Source: Marinomonas gallaica (GTDB taxonomy: Bacteria; Pseudomonadota; Gammaproteobacteria; Pseudomonadales; Marinomonadaceae). From it: DNA of 64,000 nt. The notes beneath the pieces were generated by a model that searched no databases, was not told where the DNA came from, and saw nothing but the letters and a program-made list of their open reading frames with translations. The stretch is from assembly GCF_001639745.1 (NCBI RefSeq), contig NZ_LTAX01000015.1:17952-81951 (forward strand). Reading direction: 5' to 3'. Below are positions 1 through 9,723 of the stretch, one piece after another (within the stretch, counting starts at the first letter, position 1; each line of letters opens with the position of its first letter). Position numbers and translations under genes: made by a program.

Positions 1-56
1 CGAAAGAAACGGTTCATGAAGCGACTGAGTAAGTCACTCAACACGACAAGTTGAAG

Positions 57-91
57 CAAACCCGTTTTTATTCACATTAAAAGCGGGTTTG
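57..91 (+). terminator. Rho-independent terminator-like hairpin at window start
   Basis: An 8-bp perfect stem (57-64 pairs with 84-91) encloses an A/T-rich loop and is followed by a T-rich stretch. It probably ends transcription of a gene lying mostly left of the window. Short open frames run off the left edge and stop at 30 or 54, too short to say which, if either, is the true C-terminus. Confidence 0.6.
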
Positions 92-243
92 TTGTTTCTC
101 ATTACGTTACATAGTTATGTCGTGTTTCTACTAAGTTGCAGTAAATGCGTTAATTCTCATATTTTGTACTGTTGCCTGTTGCGACGATTGATCGAAACAA
201 CCAAGCTGTAAAAAATCAAAGAATACGAAGAGGTAAGAACACA

Positions 244-921
244 ATGAAAATTTTGATGGTTTTAACGTCTCATAACCAACTTGGCGATACTGGTGAGAAG
301 ACCGGTTTTTGGTTAGAAGAGTTTGCATCACCTTACTACACCTTCCTTGATGCTGGGGCAGACGTTACATTGGCGTCCCCTGCTGGTGGGCTTCCGCCGC
401 TTGACCCAAAAAGTGATTCTGATGACGCCCAGACAGAGGCAACAAAACGTTATAAGAACGACTCTGAAGCACAAAAAGCTTTAGGCAGTACAGTGATGCT
501 TGAGACAGTTAAAGCTGAAGATTACGATGCTGTATTTTACCCAGGTGGTCATGGCCCGCTATGGGATCTTGCCCACTCTCAAGACTCGATTAATTTGATC
601 GAAGCATTTTACCGCGCGGGCAAGAACATTAGTTTTGTTTGCCACGCCCCGGGCGTACTTCGTCACGTGAGTGCTGAAAATGGCGAGCCATTAGTTAAGG
701 GTCGTAAGGTCACAGGGTTTACTAACTCAGAGGAAGAAGGTGTCGGCCTGACCGACATCGTGCCATTCCTTTTAGAGGATGAACTCAAACAACTTGGCGC
801 CAATTATCAAAAGAGCTCCGATTGGGAAACGTTTATTGTCGAAGATGGCCAACTGATCACTGGCCAAAACCCAGCTAGCTCCGAAGCCGTAGCAGAAGCA
901 CTGATCAAACGTTTAAGTTAA
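244..921 (+). CDS. DJ-1/PfpI-family protein, Hsp31/glyoxalase III-like
   Basis: A 225-residue cytosolic protein of the class I glutamine-amidotransferase-like (DJ-1/PfpI) fold. The nucleophile elbow VCHAPG puts Cys133 next to His134, the acidic residue pair lies at Glu25-Glu26 (GFWLEE), and a YPGGHGP loop sits near 99-105. The arrangement matches Hsp31-type members, which act as glutathione-independent glyoxalases or protein/nucleotide deglycases; the exact substrate cannot be read from sequence. The frame is open upstream to 172, but the ATG at 244 is preceded by GAAGAGG at 227-233, so this start is preferred. The gene stands alone and is followed by a strong hairpin. Confidence 0.88.
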   Translation: MKILMVLTSHNQLGDTGEKTGFWLEEFASPYYTFLDAGADVTLASPAGGLPPLDPKSDSDDAQTEATKRYKNDSEAQKALGSTVMLETVKAEDYDAVFYPGGHGPLWDLAHSQDSINLIEAFYRAGKNISFVCHAPGVLRHVSAENGEPLVKGRKVTGFTNSEEEGVGLTDIVPFLLEDELKQLGANYQKSSDWETFIVEDGQLITGQNPASSEAVAEALIKRLS

Positions 922-927
922 TCTCAT

Positions 928-958
928 AGCGCCCTCTTGAGTCGATTGAGAGGGCGCT
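928..958 (+). terminator. Hairpin after the DJ-1-like gene
   Basis: A perfect 10-bp GC-rich stem (928-937 with 949-958) and an 11-nt loop lie 7 nt after the stop codon. There is no clear T-tract, so it may be a weak terminator or an mRNA 3' stabiliser. Confidence 0.5.
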
Positions 959-1167
959 CACCTCTAACTCTGCAACACCTTAGCATTGTTTCATCTAATA
1001 TAATCACGACCTAGCGCACGCCTAAAGGCGCTTATTTTGACGTTGTCCGTTTACTTATCCTTTGAATATGTGACTATTAGAAAGTCTATCGATTACGCAT
1101 CGGTTAACACGCTGCCTCAACAGCCTCACTTTCGATACAACGCACAAAGGACAGATCAACATAAGTC

Positions 1168-2814
1168 ATGATAGATTTTGCCCCTGTAAAAACAGAATAC
1201 GCTGATACGACGGTGCTAAATGCTGTTCCGTTCGTAGGCTTTAAGGACGATGTCTTGACGCCAGACGAATGCGATTATTTGATTACCCTAGCCTCTGGAA
1301 AAATGCAGCGGGCGAAGGTCTCGTTGGATAAAGACAGTGACATCATTGACGGTCGCAGTGGCAGTAATTGTTGGTTACGTTATACCGAGGACGAAACCGT
1401 AGGACGCATAGGACAACGTATTGCAGACAGGGTTGGCATCCCGTTGGAAAACGCAGAAGCCATGCAGGTCATTCATTACGGTCCTGATCAAGAGTACCGT
1501 AGCCATTACGATGCTTACGACCTGACCTCTGAACGAGGGCAGCGCTGCTGTCGCTATGGTGGGCAGCGCTTAGTGACTGCGTTAGTGTATCTTAACGACG
1601 TCACGCAAGGCGGAGGGACACGCTTTGCCAAGCTGGATACTGAGGTCAAAGCAAAGCAAGGTCGAATGGCGCTGTTTAATAATGTTGGAGACGACTACCT
1701 CTTCGCTCATAAAGACAGCTTACACGCTGGAGAACCCGTCGTAGAAGGTGAAAAGTGGGCGTTTAATATCTGGTTTCACGCGAGGCCCATGACAGAAAAG
1801 CAAGACTTCCAGCTGTACCCAAACATAAAACAAGTCACTGACAAGTCATCGACTCAAACTGCGCGTGCGTTACCGAGCGGTAGCACATCGTTAATGGCGA
1901 ATAAGACCAATCGCGCCACGCAAATTTTTCAACACGCTATTAATCAATTAGACCCTGTGTTAATAAAGAAAGCTCAGCCAATTTGTTTTACTTATTGGGA
2001 CACATACGGCGATTCTCATCCAGATTTAACCGACTTAAGCGACGCTACGCGTGTATTGAAGTTGATCGACCGACGCATCACCAACCCCCTAGCGAATAAA
2101 GCCGCGCTGGCTCAAGCGCTGATTGACCACAATCTCGAATCTCTGGCGCCTAAAACCTACTTTACGGTACACGATGCGGTCGATCATAAAGGTGAGCCGA
2201 CCCCAATCTGGTTTATCAAAAATGCGTATGGTACCGGTGGCAAAGGTATGCAGTGCGTTGCAAACAATGACCTAGCCAATATCGATTTAAAGACGGACCA
2301 TATTATTCAAGCGGGCGTAACGGACCTTGCTTTATTTGAAGGGAAAAAGTTTACCGTTCGTGTGTATTGTTTAGTGTGGCGCCACAAGATCTATCTTTAT
2401 CAGAACGGTTTCTTGGTGGTGCATGGCGTTGCCTACGACCCTGACAGCACGGACTACCGTGTCCAAATCGATCATACGGGCTATCAGAACGCCAATGGGC
2501 ACGTTAAGATGATTCAGCTTATTCATTATCCTGACTATGCTCGCTGTTATCCAACCATCAAAGCCTTGGTCAAACACCTTAGGCCCGTGCTGGAAGACAC
2601 ACGTTTAGCGGCCGATGACTCAAGCTATACCCTGCTGGGTATTGATGTTTTGCTGCGTAACGACGGCTCTACGCGGCTATTAGAAATTAATACGGTACCC
2701 AATTTCATTCACACACATGAAATTATCAATCAAGTAAATATCCCATTTTTTACTGCGGCGCTGAGAACCATGCTGGGGGATTCATCGGTTGTCCTAGAAG
2801 ACATCCGTGAGTGA
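1168..2814 (+). CDS. Fusion: prolyl-4-hydroxylase-like 2OG-Fe(II) oxygenase + TTL-like ATP-grasp ligase
   Basis: A 548-residue two-domain protein. Residues 20-205 form a prolyl-4-hydroxylase-type double-stranded beta-helix with the iron ligands His113, Asp115 (RSHYDAY) and His186 (SLHAG), and Lys196 placed to bind 2-oxoglutarate. Residues 265-535 resemble a tubulin-tyrosine-ligase/ATP-grasp domain: Lys351, a glycine-rich GTGGKGM loop at 355-361, Asp493 in GIDVLL, and Glu506/Asn508 in LLEINTVPN as metal ligands. Both active sites look intact. Family knowledge: P4H domains hydroxylate peptide prolines or related side chains, and TTL domains ligate amino acids to peptide or protein carboxylates with ATP. 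A protein or peptide that is both hydroxylated and ligated is inferred; the substrate is unknown. There is no signal peptide. The gene is a single unit with 246 bp of upstream space. Confidence 0.85.
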   Translation: MIDFAPVKTEYADTTVLNAVPFVGFKDDVLTPDECDYLITLASGKMQRAKVSLDKDSDIIDGRSGSNCWLRYTEDETVGRIGQRIADRVGIPLENAEAMQVIHYGPDQEYRSHYDAYDLTSERGQRCCRYGGQRLVTALVYLNDVTQGGGTRFAKLDTEVKAKQGRMALFNNVGDDYLFAHKDSLHAGEPVVEGEKWAFNIWFHARPMTEKQDFQLYPNIKQVTDKSSTQTARALPSGSTSLMANKTNRATQIFQHAINQLDPVLIKKAQPICFTYWDTYGDSHPDLTDLSDATRVLKLIDRRITNPLANKAALAQALIDHNLESLAPKTYFTVHDAVDHKGEPTPIWFIKNAYGTGGKGMQCVANNDLANIDLKTDHIIQAGVTDLALFEGKKFTVRVYCLVWRHKIYLYQNGFLVVHGVAYDPDSTDYRVQIDHTGYQNANGHVKMIQLIHYPDYARCYPTIKALVKHLRPVLEDTRLAADDSSYTLLGIDVLLRNDGSTRLLEINTVPNFIHTHEIINQVNIPFFTAALRTMLGDSSVVLEDIRE

Positions 2815-2833
2815 TAAGCCTCTAAATGAGCAT

Positions 2834-4606
2834 TTAATCGACGATCTTATCGCGTCCGGTGTTTTTAGCTTGGTACAGTTTAGCATCCACATCGTTCACC
2901 AGCTCTTCAAGTGTCAGGTGGGTAGAACCATCCGTGCAGGTCACACCGAAGCTTAGAGTGATTGGAAAGTCTTTGTGGGTAGGCTGTTTTATCAATGTTT
3001 GACGCACTTTATGTAATCGTGACACAGCGTCATCTTTGCCCATGTCGACCATGATAAGCATAAACTCTTCTCCGCCGTAGCGCGCGACGATGTCGTGAGG
3101 ACGAAAATGCTGTTTGAGTACCGCGGCCACGGCAATCAGTGCTTTATCCCCTTCCACATGCCCTAAGGTATCGTTGACTCGCTTAAAATGGTCAATGTCG
3201 CAGAGCACGGTACATATGGACTTATTCTGTTGTTTAGCGAGTTCAAATGCTTGCTCAAACAGTAAGTTAAACCCGCGGCGATTGTATAATCCGGTCAGTT
3301 CATCGGTCGTACTTTGTGCAAGCAGCGCTTCATTTTCATTTTTTAAATGCGAGGTTCGCTGCGCGACTTTCTGCTCTAAGTTTTGCATGACATCTGACAG
3401 CTTATTCGCCATGCCTTGCAACCCTCGCCCAAGGGAGTTGATTTCATGGACGTAACTCAGAGGCTGCGGGATGGCTCGTATACGCTCTAAAGAGTTGGCG
3501 TTCACCGCTTCGTTTAGTCGCAGAATGGGCTTACCGATAAAACGTGCGATTAAAGAGCCCGCTAACGCGATACTGATAAAGATCACTAATACAATAAAAA
3601 ACAGTGCGCTCGAATACTCAGTCAGCATGTTTCGATAATATGACTCAGGAATTAAGACACCTAGATACCATACTTCTCCATAAGGTAACTCAATCGGATG
3701 CAGATGATACAAGAAGCGCTCACCGTTGACGTCAAGCTTTTGATCCCCTTCTATTAACGCCTCTCCTGCGCGCTTCAGAACGCTATTAGAGTGAGAACTC
3801 AGAGACATGCGCTCAGTTGAGCCATTGGTCTCGCTGAACAGCGCCTCGTCGCTTGAGGTGGCAATTAAATCGCCATTTCTTTCTGCTAAAAAAACATACG
3901 AATCATCCACCAGTTCGATCGACTGTAAATATTTATCCAATGCCACCAACGCCACACTCGTCGCCGTCACGCCTAATAATGTGCCTTGCTCATCATAAAT
4001 CGGTGTGGATAAGCCAACACCTAATGAGTGATAGCCAAAATAAGGGCTGATCGAACTCCATGTCATACCTTGCTGCTTAACCGCGTCTTGATAGAAAGGC
4101 CGTGTTCTAGGGTCGTAGTTTGGATAGCTGGGTTCACTCGCTATACGAGGTCCAATATATTGGATCGGATCGTACTCAAACGCCTCTAAACTGCGAGGCT
4201 CGCCAGTGTAATTGTTGGCGAGATGATGATCGCCGCGGCTGCCAAACGGGTCACGGGATGAATTGATATAACGACCGTCCGCGGTCGCCAGTGAAATAAA
4301 GGTCATGTAAGGATAAGGCACCGCTTGCTCGTAGAATCGCCCTCCTATCGTATCGAGATCCGCTAACCATTCTGGATGGTGGGCAATCGCATCTCGGTTC
4401 AATTCGGCAAGGATGCTCAACGGTGCCATAAAATCCGTGACGCGATCATACACCCGAGACTCGGTCTCTTTAATATAATGCAGACCCACATTATCTGAAA
4501 CATTAGAAATAGTGGCGGTAGAAAATAGATACACAGTGACGCCGCCAAGCGTTGCTAATAGAGCAAAAGGGACAACAATCAATCCCCATAATGAAATATG
4601 TTTCAT
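2834..4606 (-). CDS. Membrane diguanylate cyclase: Cache sensor-HAMP-GGDEF
   Basis: A roughly 590-residue inner-membrane signalling protein. A first membrane helix (about 5-27) leads into a long periplasmic double-Cache-like region, then a second helix, a HAMP linker, a short coiled coil and a GGDEF domain. The catalytic motif is GGEEF (about 511-515), preceded five residues upstream by RPHD, the product-inhibition I-site, so it should make cyclic-di-GMP and be feedback controlled. The frame is open to 4627, giving seven extra residues; the ATG at 4606 is preferred because it follows a purine-rich AAGGTTGGGG and makes a better signal anchor. It converges on the oxygenase-ligase gene with about 20 bp between stops. 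The ligand is not predictable. Confidence 0.85.
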   Translation of the reverse strand: MKHISLWGLIVVPFALLATLGGVTVYLFSTATISNVSDNVGLHYIKETESRVYDRVTDFMAPLSILAELNRDAIAHHPEWLADLDTIGGRFYEQAVPYPYMTFISLATADGRYINSSRDPFGSRGDHHLANNYTGEPRSLEAFEYDPIQYIGPRIASEPSYPNYDPRTRPFYQDAVKQQGMTWSSISPYFGYHSLGVGLSTPIYDEQGTLLGVTATSVALVALDKYLQSIELVDDSYVFLAERNGDLIATSSDEALFSETNGSTERMSLSSHSNSVLKRAGEALIEGDQKLDVNGERFLYHLHPIELPYGEVWYLGVLIPESYYRNMLTEYSSALFFIVLVIFISIALAGSLIARFIGKPILRLNEAVNANSLERIRAIPQPLSYVHEINSLGRGLQGMANKLSDVMQNLEQKVAQRTSHLKNENEALLAQSTTDELTGLYNRRGFNLLFEQAFELAKQQNKSICTVLCDIDHFKRVNDTLGHVEGDKALIAVAAVLKQHFRPHDIVARYGGEEFMLIMVDMGKDDAVSRLHKVRQTLIKQPTHKDFPITLSFGVTCTDGSTHLTLEELVNDVDAKLYQAKNTGRDKIVD

Positions 4607-4761
4607 GCGACCCCAACCTTGTCTCATGTTTAAATACTAGGCAGTCCCTGCCACTCGTTATTAACTAAAGTATCGACCAAACGCCAAAGAACATGAGGTG
4701 TTGGCTAATATAACGTGAAGTATAGACACGAATAATGGCGGGGCCCTGTTAACACAACATG

Positions 4762-4798
4762 AAAAAGGGAGAAAGCGTCGCATTCTTTCTCCCTTTTT
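4762..4798 (-). terminator. Bidirectional terminator-like hairpin
   Basis: A perfect 14-bp stem (4762-4775 with 4785-4798) with five A at one end and five T at the other. It lies 24 bp beyond the stop of the minus-strand methyltransferase gene and would end that two-gene unit. Confidence 0.8.
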
Positions 4799-4822
4799 GA
4801 GGCATCATAAGTTGGAGCGTGG

Positions 4823-5545
4823 CTAACGCTGACGTTCGTAAACGCTCAAGTTCACAGCCGTCGCGAGGTTTAATGACTCGATCAAGCCAACACCAGAAAT
4901 CGTAAACGCTTGAGCGTTTAAGCCTTCAAGATGTTCACGCGGCACACCGCGGGCTTCGTTACCGAAGATGTAACAGTCACAGACTTTAAATTCCGGTGAA
5001 CTTAGCGGCGCACCTTGCATATCCAAGCAGCCAATCGCATTAAAACGCTGCGGCAAGGTCGTGATGTCAACATCCAATTCCATCGGCACATGGAACAATG
5101 CGCCCATGCTGGAGCGAATCACTTTGGGGTTGAACGGGTCGACACTGCCAGAACTTAGCAATAAGCGAAAACCGCCAAACCACGCCAGCGTGCGTAAAAT
5201 CGTACCTAAGTTACCGGGATCTTGGATTTCATGCAGATAAATGGCGGTTAATTGATCGTCGCACGCGGGCGATATCGCCTCCATCGGTACCACGGCCAAG
5301 ATCCCCTGCGGGCTCTTGGTATCGGACATCCCCGCCATCTGTTTGGTACTGACTTCAATCTTTTCAAATTGCGTCGACCAATCGGCATACTCCGATGTGA
5401 CATAGAGCGTTGCTGGTGCTAGCTTAGGATTATTCTGTGCCGCTTTTTCTAACTCCAACACTAAATGCTCGCCTTCCACTAGGCAGTGGCCCAGCTCCTG
5501 ACGGTATTTTTTCTGCTGCAGTTTCTTGATCTGGTCAATTTTCAT
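4823..5545 (-). CDS. TrmH/SpoU-family RNA 2'-O-methyltransferase
   Basis: A 240-residue SPOUT methyltransferase. Motif 1 NLGTILRT (112-119), motif 2 FGNEARG (194-200) and motif 3 ESLNLATA (223-230) are all present, giving the trefoil-knot S-adenosylmethionine site. Residues 1-90 form the substrate-binding domain typical of rRNA ribose methyltransferases such as RlmB-like proteins. The target nucleotide cannot be assigned from sequence. The start lies 3 nt after the stop of the flavoprotein gene on the same strand, so the two are almost certainly cotranscribed. Confidence 0.88.
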   Translation of the reverse strand: MKIDQIKKLQQKKYRQELGHCLVEGEHLVLELEKAAQNNPKLAPATLYVTSEYADWSTQFEKIEVSTKQMAGMSDTKSPQGILAVVPMEAISPACDDQLTAIYLHEIQDPGNLGTILRTLAWFGGFRLLLSSGSVDPFNPKVIRSSMGALFHVPMELDVDITTLPQRFNAIGCLDMQGAPLSSPEFKVCDCYIFGNEARGVPREHLEGLNAQAFTISGVGLIESLNLATAVNLSVYERQR

Positions 5546-5548
5546 TGA

Positions 5549-7168
5549 TTAGGCGCCCTGTTGTTGCAACATGTCCAGCGCCACGGCTTCCGCCACTTTG
5601 ATGCCATCAATGCCTGCCGATAAGATGCCACCCGCGTAACCCGCGCCTTCTCCTGCCGGGTACAAGCCTTGCGTGTTTAGGCTTTGCAAGCTCTTGTTGT
5701 CACGGGTAATACGAATCGGCGATGACGTACGTGTTTCTATACCCGTTAAGATCGCATCGTCACGATCAAAACCGCGAATTTTCTTAGCAAAGGCTGGCAA
5801 TGCTTCGCGAACGGCTTCGATGATAAAATCAGGCAGTGCATCGGCTAGGTCGCATAATTGCACGCCGGGTTTGTAAGACGGTTCTACTTCGCCCAGCTCA
5901 GTTGAGGCCTTACCTTTGATAAAGTCACCAACCAGCTGTGCAGGGGCTTTGTAATCTGAACCACCCAGCTTATACGCCACTTCTTCTAAACGCTCTTGCA
6001 GCTCGATACCCGCCAAGATGCCCTCTGGGTAATCTTGCTCAGGGTTAATGCCCACCACGATACCGGAGTTGGCATTGCGCTCGTTACGTGAATACTGACT
6101 CATACCATTGGTCACCACGCGACCTTCTTCGGACGTTGCCGCCACGACAGTGCCGCCTGGGCACATACAAAAACTGTAGACGGCACGACCGTTTTTAGCA
6201 TGGTGGATCAATTTATAGTCCGCGGCACCCAACTCTGGATGGCCGGCGTATTTACCCAAACGCGCTTTATCGATCAATGACTGCGGGTGCTCAATACGAA
6301 ACCCCACCGCGAACGGCTTCGGTTCAATAAAGACCTCTTTTTTATGCAGCATACGGAACGTGTCACGAGCACTGTGGCCCAACGCTAAGACGATGTGTTG
6401 GCTATGTATTTCACTGCCATCCGACAAGGCCACACCCGTGACTTTTTGCTGGTCTAGCAATAAATCCGTTACTTTGGCTTCAAAGCGAATCTCGCCGCCC
6501 AGTTCGATGATTTCTTCACGCATTTTGGCGACAACGCCGGTTAAACGGAACGTACCAATGTGTGGTTTGTTAACGAACATAATCTCTTCCGGTGCACCGG
6601 CACGAACGAACTCGCTCATCACCTTACGACCGTAAAACTTAGGATCTTTCACTTGGCTGTACAGTTTGCCATCGGAAAACAAACCCGCACCGCCTTCGCC
6701 ATATTGCACGTTGGACTCAGTATCGAGCTTATGATTACGCCACAAAGCCCACGTGTCTTTGGTTCGTTGTCGCACGTTACGCCCACGTTCTAAGACAATC
6801 GGTTTAAATCCCATTTGCGCTAGCGTCAGCGCGGCAAACAAACCACAGGGACCAAAGCCTACGACAATCGGGCGTTCGGTTAAGCTGGCTGGTGCGGTCG
6901 CAACAGGGTGGTATTCGATATCCGGTGCGGCCTTCACATGCACATCGTCTTCAAAACGTGCCAAAACCACTTCATCATTGCTGGTGTTTAGGTGAATGAT
7001 GTACACAAAGGTAATCTCCGTGTTTTTCTTACGCGCGTCGTAACTGCGTTTGAAAACAAAGAAGTCCAGCAAGGTTTCGTCGACCAGCTGCAGGCGCTCA
7101 ATAATCGCCTCACGCAAAGCCGTTTCAGGGTGGTCTAGCGGTAAGGAAAGTTCAGATAAACGAATCAT
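5549..7168 (-). CDS. FAD/NAD(P)-dependent oxidoreductase (COG2509-like)
   Basis: A 539-residue flavoprotein. Residues 1-90 form a small alpha/beta N-terminal domain. The dinucleotide motif GFGPCG (104-109) follows, then the FAD-contact segment VQYGEGGAGLFSDGKL and a C-terminal FAD motif YPAGEGAGYAGG. This layout matches the widespread uncharacterised COG2509 dehydrogenases, whose substrate is unknown. It is the first gene of a minus-strand pair with the SpoU methyltransferase. The 223-bp gap to the divergent LysR gene must hold promoters for both. Confidence 0.85.
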   Translation of the reverse strand: MIRLSELSLPLDHPETALREAIIERLQLVDETLLDFFVFKRSYDARKKNTEITFVYIIHLNTSNDEVVLARFEDDVHVKAAPDIEYHPVATAPASLTERPIVVGFGPCGLFAALTLAQMGFKPIVLERGRNVRQRTKDTWALWRNHKLDTESNVQYGEGGAGLFSDGKLYSQVKDPKFYGRKVMSEFVRAGAPEEIMFVNKPHIGTFRLTGVVAKMREEIIELGGEIRFEAKVTDLLLDQQKVTGVALSDGSEIHSQHIVLALGHSARDTFRMLHKKEVFIEPKPFAVGFRIEHPQSLIDKARLGKYAGHPELGAADYKLIHHAKNGRAVYSFCMCPGGTVVAATSEEGRVVTNGMSQYSRNERNANSGIVVGINPEQDYPEGILAGIELQERLEEVAYKLGGSDYKAPAQLVGDFIKGKASTELGEVEPSYKPGVQLCDLADALPDFIIEAVREALPAFAKKIRGFDRDDAILTGIETRTSSPIRITRDNKSLQSLNTQGLYPAGEGAGYAGGILSAGIDGIKVAEAVALDMLQQQGA

Positions 7169-7391
7169 GGAGAAGTCCCGGCCGGTGTCTCCGGCAAAAG
7201 GTAGTGCAGAAAAGATAATATAAGGCCGCTATTATACGCCGGACGAACGCACAAGTCAGTCGATCCAAGTACGCTGTGATAAAAACAATTGACCTAACCA
7301 CCATGCTAAAGCCACTCAAAAACTGTTATCTTCGGCCTAACAAGATCGATTTCACGCACCCCCTATTCACTCTGGTTATTGAGCAACGACG

Positions 7392-8321
7392 ATGACGAAA
7401 CACGTAAACTTAAATCTCTTAAGATCGTTGAAGGTTCTCCTCGAAGAATGCCACGTCAGTCAGGCCGCCGCGCGCCTTAACTTGACGCAATCCGCTGTCA
7501 GCCGCCACCTTAGCCAGCTTAGAGAACTGTTTGCAGATCCCTTGTTAATTCGTGATGGCAATCTGTTGGTGCCGACGCCGAAAGCACTGCAATTACAACA
7601 GCAGCTCGCGACTTGGTTTGTGGCATTAGACAACATGATGGCGGAGGAAGTGTTTGAGCCGAGCCTGTGGCACGGTGAGTTTGTGCTGTCCTCAAGTGAT
7701 TACGTGGCGCAATATATCTTGCCCGAGCTGGTCAACGTCTTTGCGGAACAATCGCCTCACCTGACGCTCAATTACCAACTTTGGCATCCGCACTTAATCG
7801 ACCAACTGAATCCGTCCGGCATTCATCTCGCGTCCAGCATGTCATTGACTCGCCCAGAGGGTGTCTCTTCGTTGCTCATAGGCGAAGACCGTTGCGTTTG
7901 TTTGATGAGCCAGCACCATCCTCTGGCAAAGCAAACCACTCTGTGCGTGGACGACTTACTGGCCTATGCGCACATCAAAATTCACGCCGGTGGCGATAAA
8001 GACAGTTTTGTTGAGCAAGAGCTTAGCAAACAGGGGCTCGCGCGACGCATCACTTTAAATGTGCCGTTTTTCTCAGCCGCTGCCCAAGCGCTGTGTAAGC
8101 AACCGCTTTTACTGGTGACACCAGAACATATCGCTCGGCATTTGGCCGTCGAACATGAGCTGACCTACAAGCCGCTGCCCATCCCAACGCCGTTAGATAA
8201 ATATTGGCTGGTATGGCACGAGAAGTACGATAAAGACCCATCACATATATGGGTTCGTAATCTCGTGAGGCAGGTTATGACGGATGTCAAAGCCTCGGTC
8301 AGCTATGATTTAAAATCATAA
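7392..8321 (+). CDS. LysR-family transcriptional regulator
   Basis: A 309-residue LTTR. The winged helix-turn-helix lies at about 7-65 (core SQAAARLNLTQSAVSRHLSQ) and the remainder is the two-lobed effector-binding domain. It lies 74 bp upstream of a LysE-type exporter on the same strand, and regulation of that exporter is a reasonable inference, although LTTR targets are more often divergent. The ATG at 7392 has only a weak upstream GAG and no better start is nearby. Confidence 0.88.
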   Translation: MTKHVNLNLLRSLKVLLEECHVSQAAARLNLTQSAVSRHLSQLRELFADPLLIRDGNLLVPTPKALQLQQQLATWFVALDNMMAEEVFEPSLWHGEFVLSSSDYVAQYILPELVNVFAEQSPHLTLNYQLWHPHLIDQLNPSGIHLASSMSLTRPEGVSSLLIGEDRCVCLMSQHHPLAKQTTLCVDDLLAYAHIKIHAGGDKDSFVEQELSKQGLARRITLNVPFFSAAAQALCKQPLLLVTPEHIARHLAVEHELTYKPLPIPTPLDKYWLVWHEKYDKDPSHIWVRNLVRQVMTDVKASVSYDLKS

Positions 8322-8395
8322 CCCTATTGAGAATTCATGATTTCATTAAATGATGTCGCCTTGCTAAGGTGCAGAACACTTTAAGGGAGAACATC

Positions 8396-9025
8396 ATGAC
8401 ACTGACAATTTGGCTATCACTGTTTACCGTTTGTTTGCTCGGCGCTATGTCGCCAGGACCTAGTCTTGTTACTGTGACCAAACACAGTTTAGCCGGAGGT
8501 AAACCGAACGGCTTCGCCGCTGCGTGGGCCCACGCATTTGGCATTGGTGTGTATGCGTTGATTTCCATGCTTGGTTTGGCAGTGATCTTTCATCAATTAC
8601 CGTGGCTATTTCTAGTCATCAGCTACGCAGGTGCGGCGTATCTGGCCTATCTCGGTTTTAATGCGCTGCGCTCCAAAGGTGGCATCGCGGCTAAATTGGG
8701 CGCGGGCCAAACCGTCAGCGTTTGGCAATCGGCCAAAGAAGGGTTACTGATTTCCCTGCTGAGCCCGAAAATTGCGCTGTTCTTCGCCGCCCTGTTTAGT
8801 CCTTTTGTGGCCGCCGTGAGCGCGGTCGAAGGTCAGATGCTGATGGTCGCAACACCATTTGTCGTCGACGGTTTGTGGTACACCTTTATCACATTGATGC
8901 TGTCCAACTCACACATCTTGGACAAGCTGCGTCGCCATGCAGTGACCATTGATCGCTTGTCTGGTTTGGTGTTGATCGCTCTTGCCGTTAAAATCCTGTT
9001 CTCAGCCAGTTCAATGGCGGTCTAA
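8396..9025 (+). CDS. LysE/RhtB-family amino-acid exporter
   Basis: A 209-residue membrane protein with about six hydrophobic helices. The N-terminal signature MSPGPS, with downstream conserved Gly/Asn-containing helices, is diagnostic of the LysE/RhtB family, which exports amino acids such as homoserine, threonine or lysine; the substrate here is unknown. The start at 8396 follows AAGGGAG at good spacing. The frame extends 9 codons upstream without a ribosome binding site. The preceding LysR gene is the likely regulator. Confidence 0.87.
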   Translation: MTLTIWLSLFTVCLLGAMSPGPSLVTVTKHSLAGGKPNGFAAAWAHAFGIGVYALISMLGLAVIFHQLPWLFLVISYAGAAYLAYLGFNALRSKGGIAAKLGAGQTVSVWQSAKEGLLISLLSPKIALFFAALFSPFVAAVSAVEGQMLMVATPFVVDGLWYTFITLMLSNSHILDKLRRHAVTIDRLSGLVLIALAVKILFSASSMAV

Positions 9026-9098
9026 GCCTAGGGTTCTTTGCTGATGGTCACGAGGCAGGTACAATAGCGTTTTCTTTTTCTATCCGGTACCCGTCACC

Positions 9099-9719
9099 AT
9101 GGCTCGATCAAAAAGCAGTAACCGTTGGCTCGATGAACACGTCAACGATCCCTATGTAAAAAAGGCTCAAATGGACGGCTATCGCTCCCGTGCCAGTTAC
9201 AAACTGCTGACGCTGAACGAGAAAGATCGACTGATCAAACCGGGCAACCTGGTGCTTGATTTAGGGTCTGCACCTGGCGGTTGGTCGCAGGTTGCCTCTA
9301 AGCTGGTGGGCGATAAAGGCAAAGTCATCGCTTCTGATATTTTACCGATGGATAGCATTGCGGGCGTGGAGTTCATTCAAGGGGATTTCACCGAACAGGA
9401 CGTTTTCGATCAAATCATGACCGCCGTCGACGGTGCGCCCGTGGACGTGGTGATTTCAGATATGGCCCCCAATATGAGCGGCGTCTCAACTGTTGACCAA
9501 GCGTCGTCCATGTATTTGGTCGAGTTAGCTTTGGACATGGCGATGCAAACGCTGAAACCGAAAGGTTTTTTTGCCGTTAAGGTGTTCCAAGGGGAAGGCT
9601 ACGAAGAATTCGTCAAACAAATGCGCCCCAACTTCGACAGCGTTGTGGTACGTAAACCTGAGTCTTCACGTGCTCGTTCCCGTGAAGTGTACCTAGTCGG
9701 CCGCGGCTTTAAAGGCTAA
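9099..9719 (+). CDS. rlmE: 23S rRNA (uridine-2552) 2'-O-methyltransferase RlmE
   Basis: A 206-residue FtsJ/RrmJ methyltransferase acting on the 50S subunit A-loop. The K-D-K-E tetrad is intact at Lys35, Asp121, Lys161 and Glu196, each three residues before the equivalent E. coli position. The SAM-binding motif [10 protein letters not shown] is at 53-62. It is usually heat-shock linked and followed by ftsH, but here the next gene is rluF, only 4 bp downstream, so two 23S rRNA modification enzymes form an operon. Confidence 0.95.
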   Translation: MARSKSSNRWLDEHVNDPYVKKAQMDGYRSRASYKLLTLNEKDRLIKPGNLVLDLGSAPGGWSQVASKLVGDKGKVIASDILPMDSIAGVEFIQGDFTEQDVFDQIMTAVDGAPVDVVISDMAPNMSGVSTVDQASSMYLVELALDMAMQTLKPKGFFAVKVFQGEGYEEFVKQMRPNFDSVVVRKPESSRARSREVYLVGRGFKG

Positions 9720-9723
9720 TTCG

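Noticed and set aside
1..54. Possible C-terminus of a gene at the left edge
   Set aside because: Two frames end here (stops at 28-30 and 52-54) and neither has enough sequence to identify a gene.
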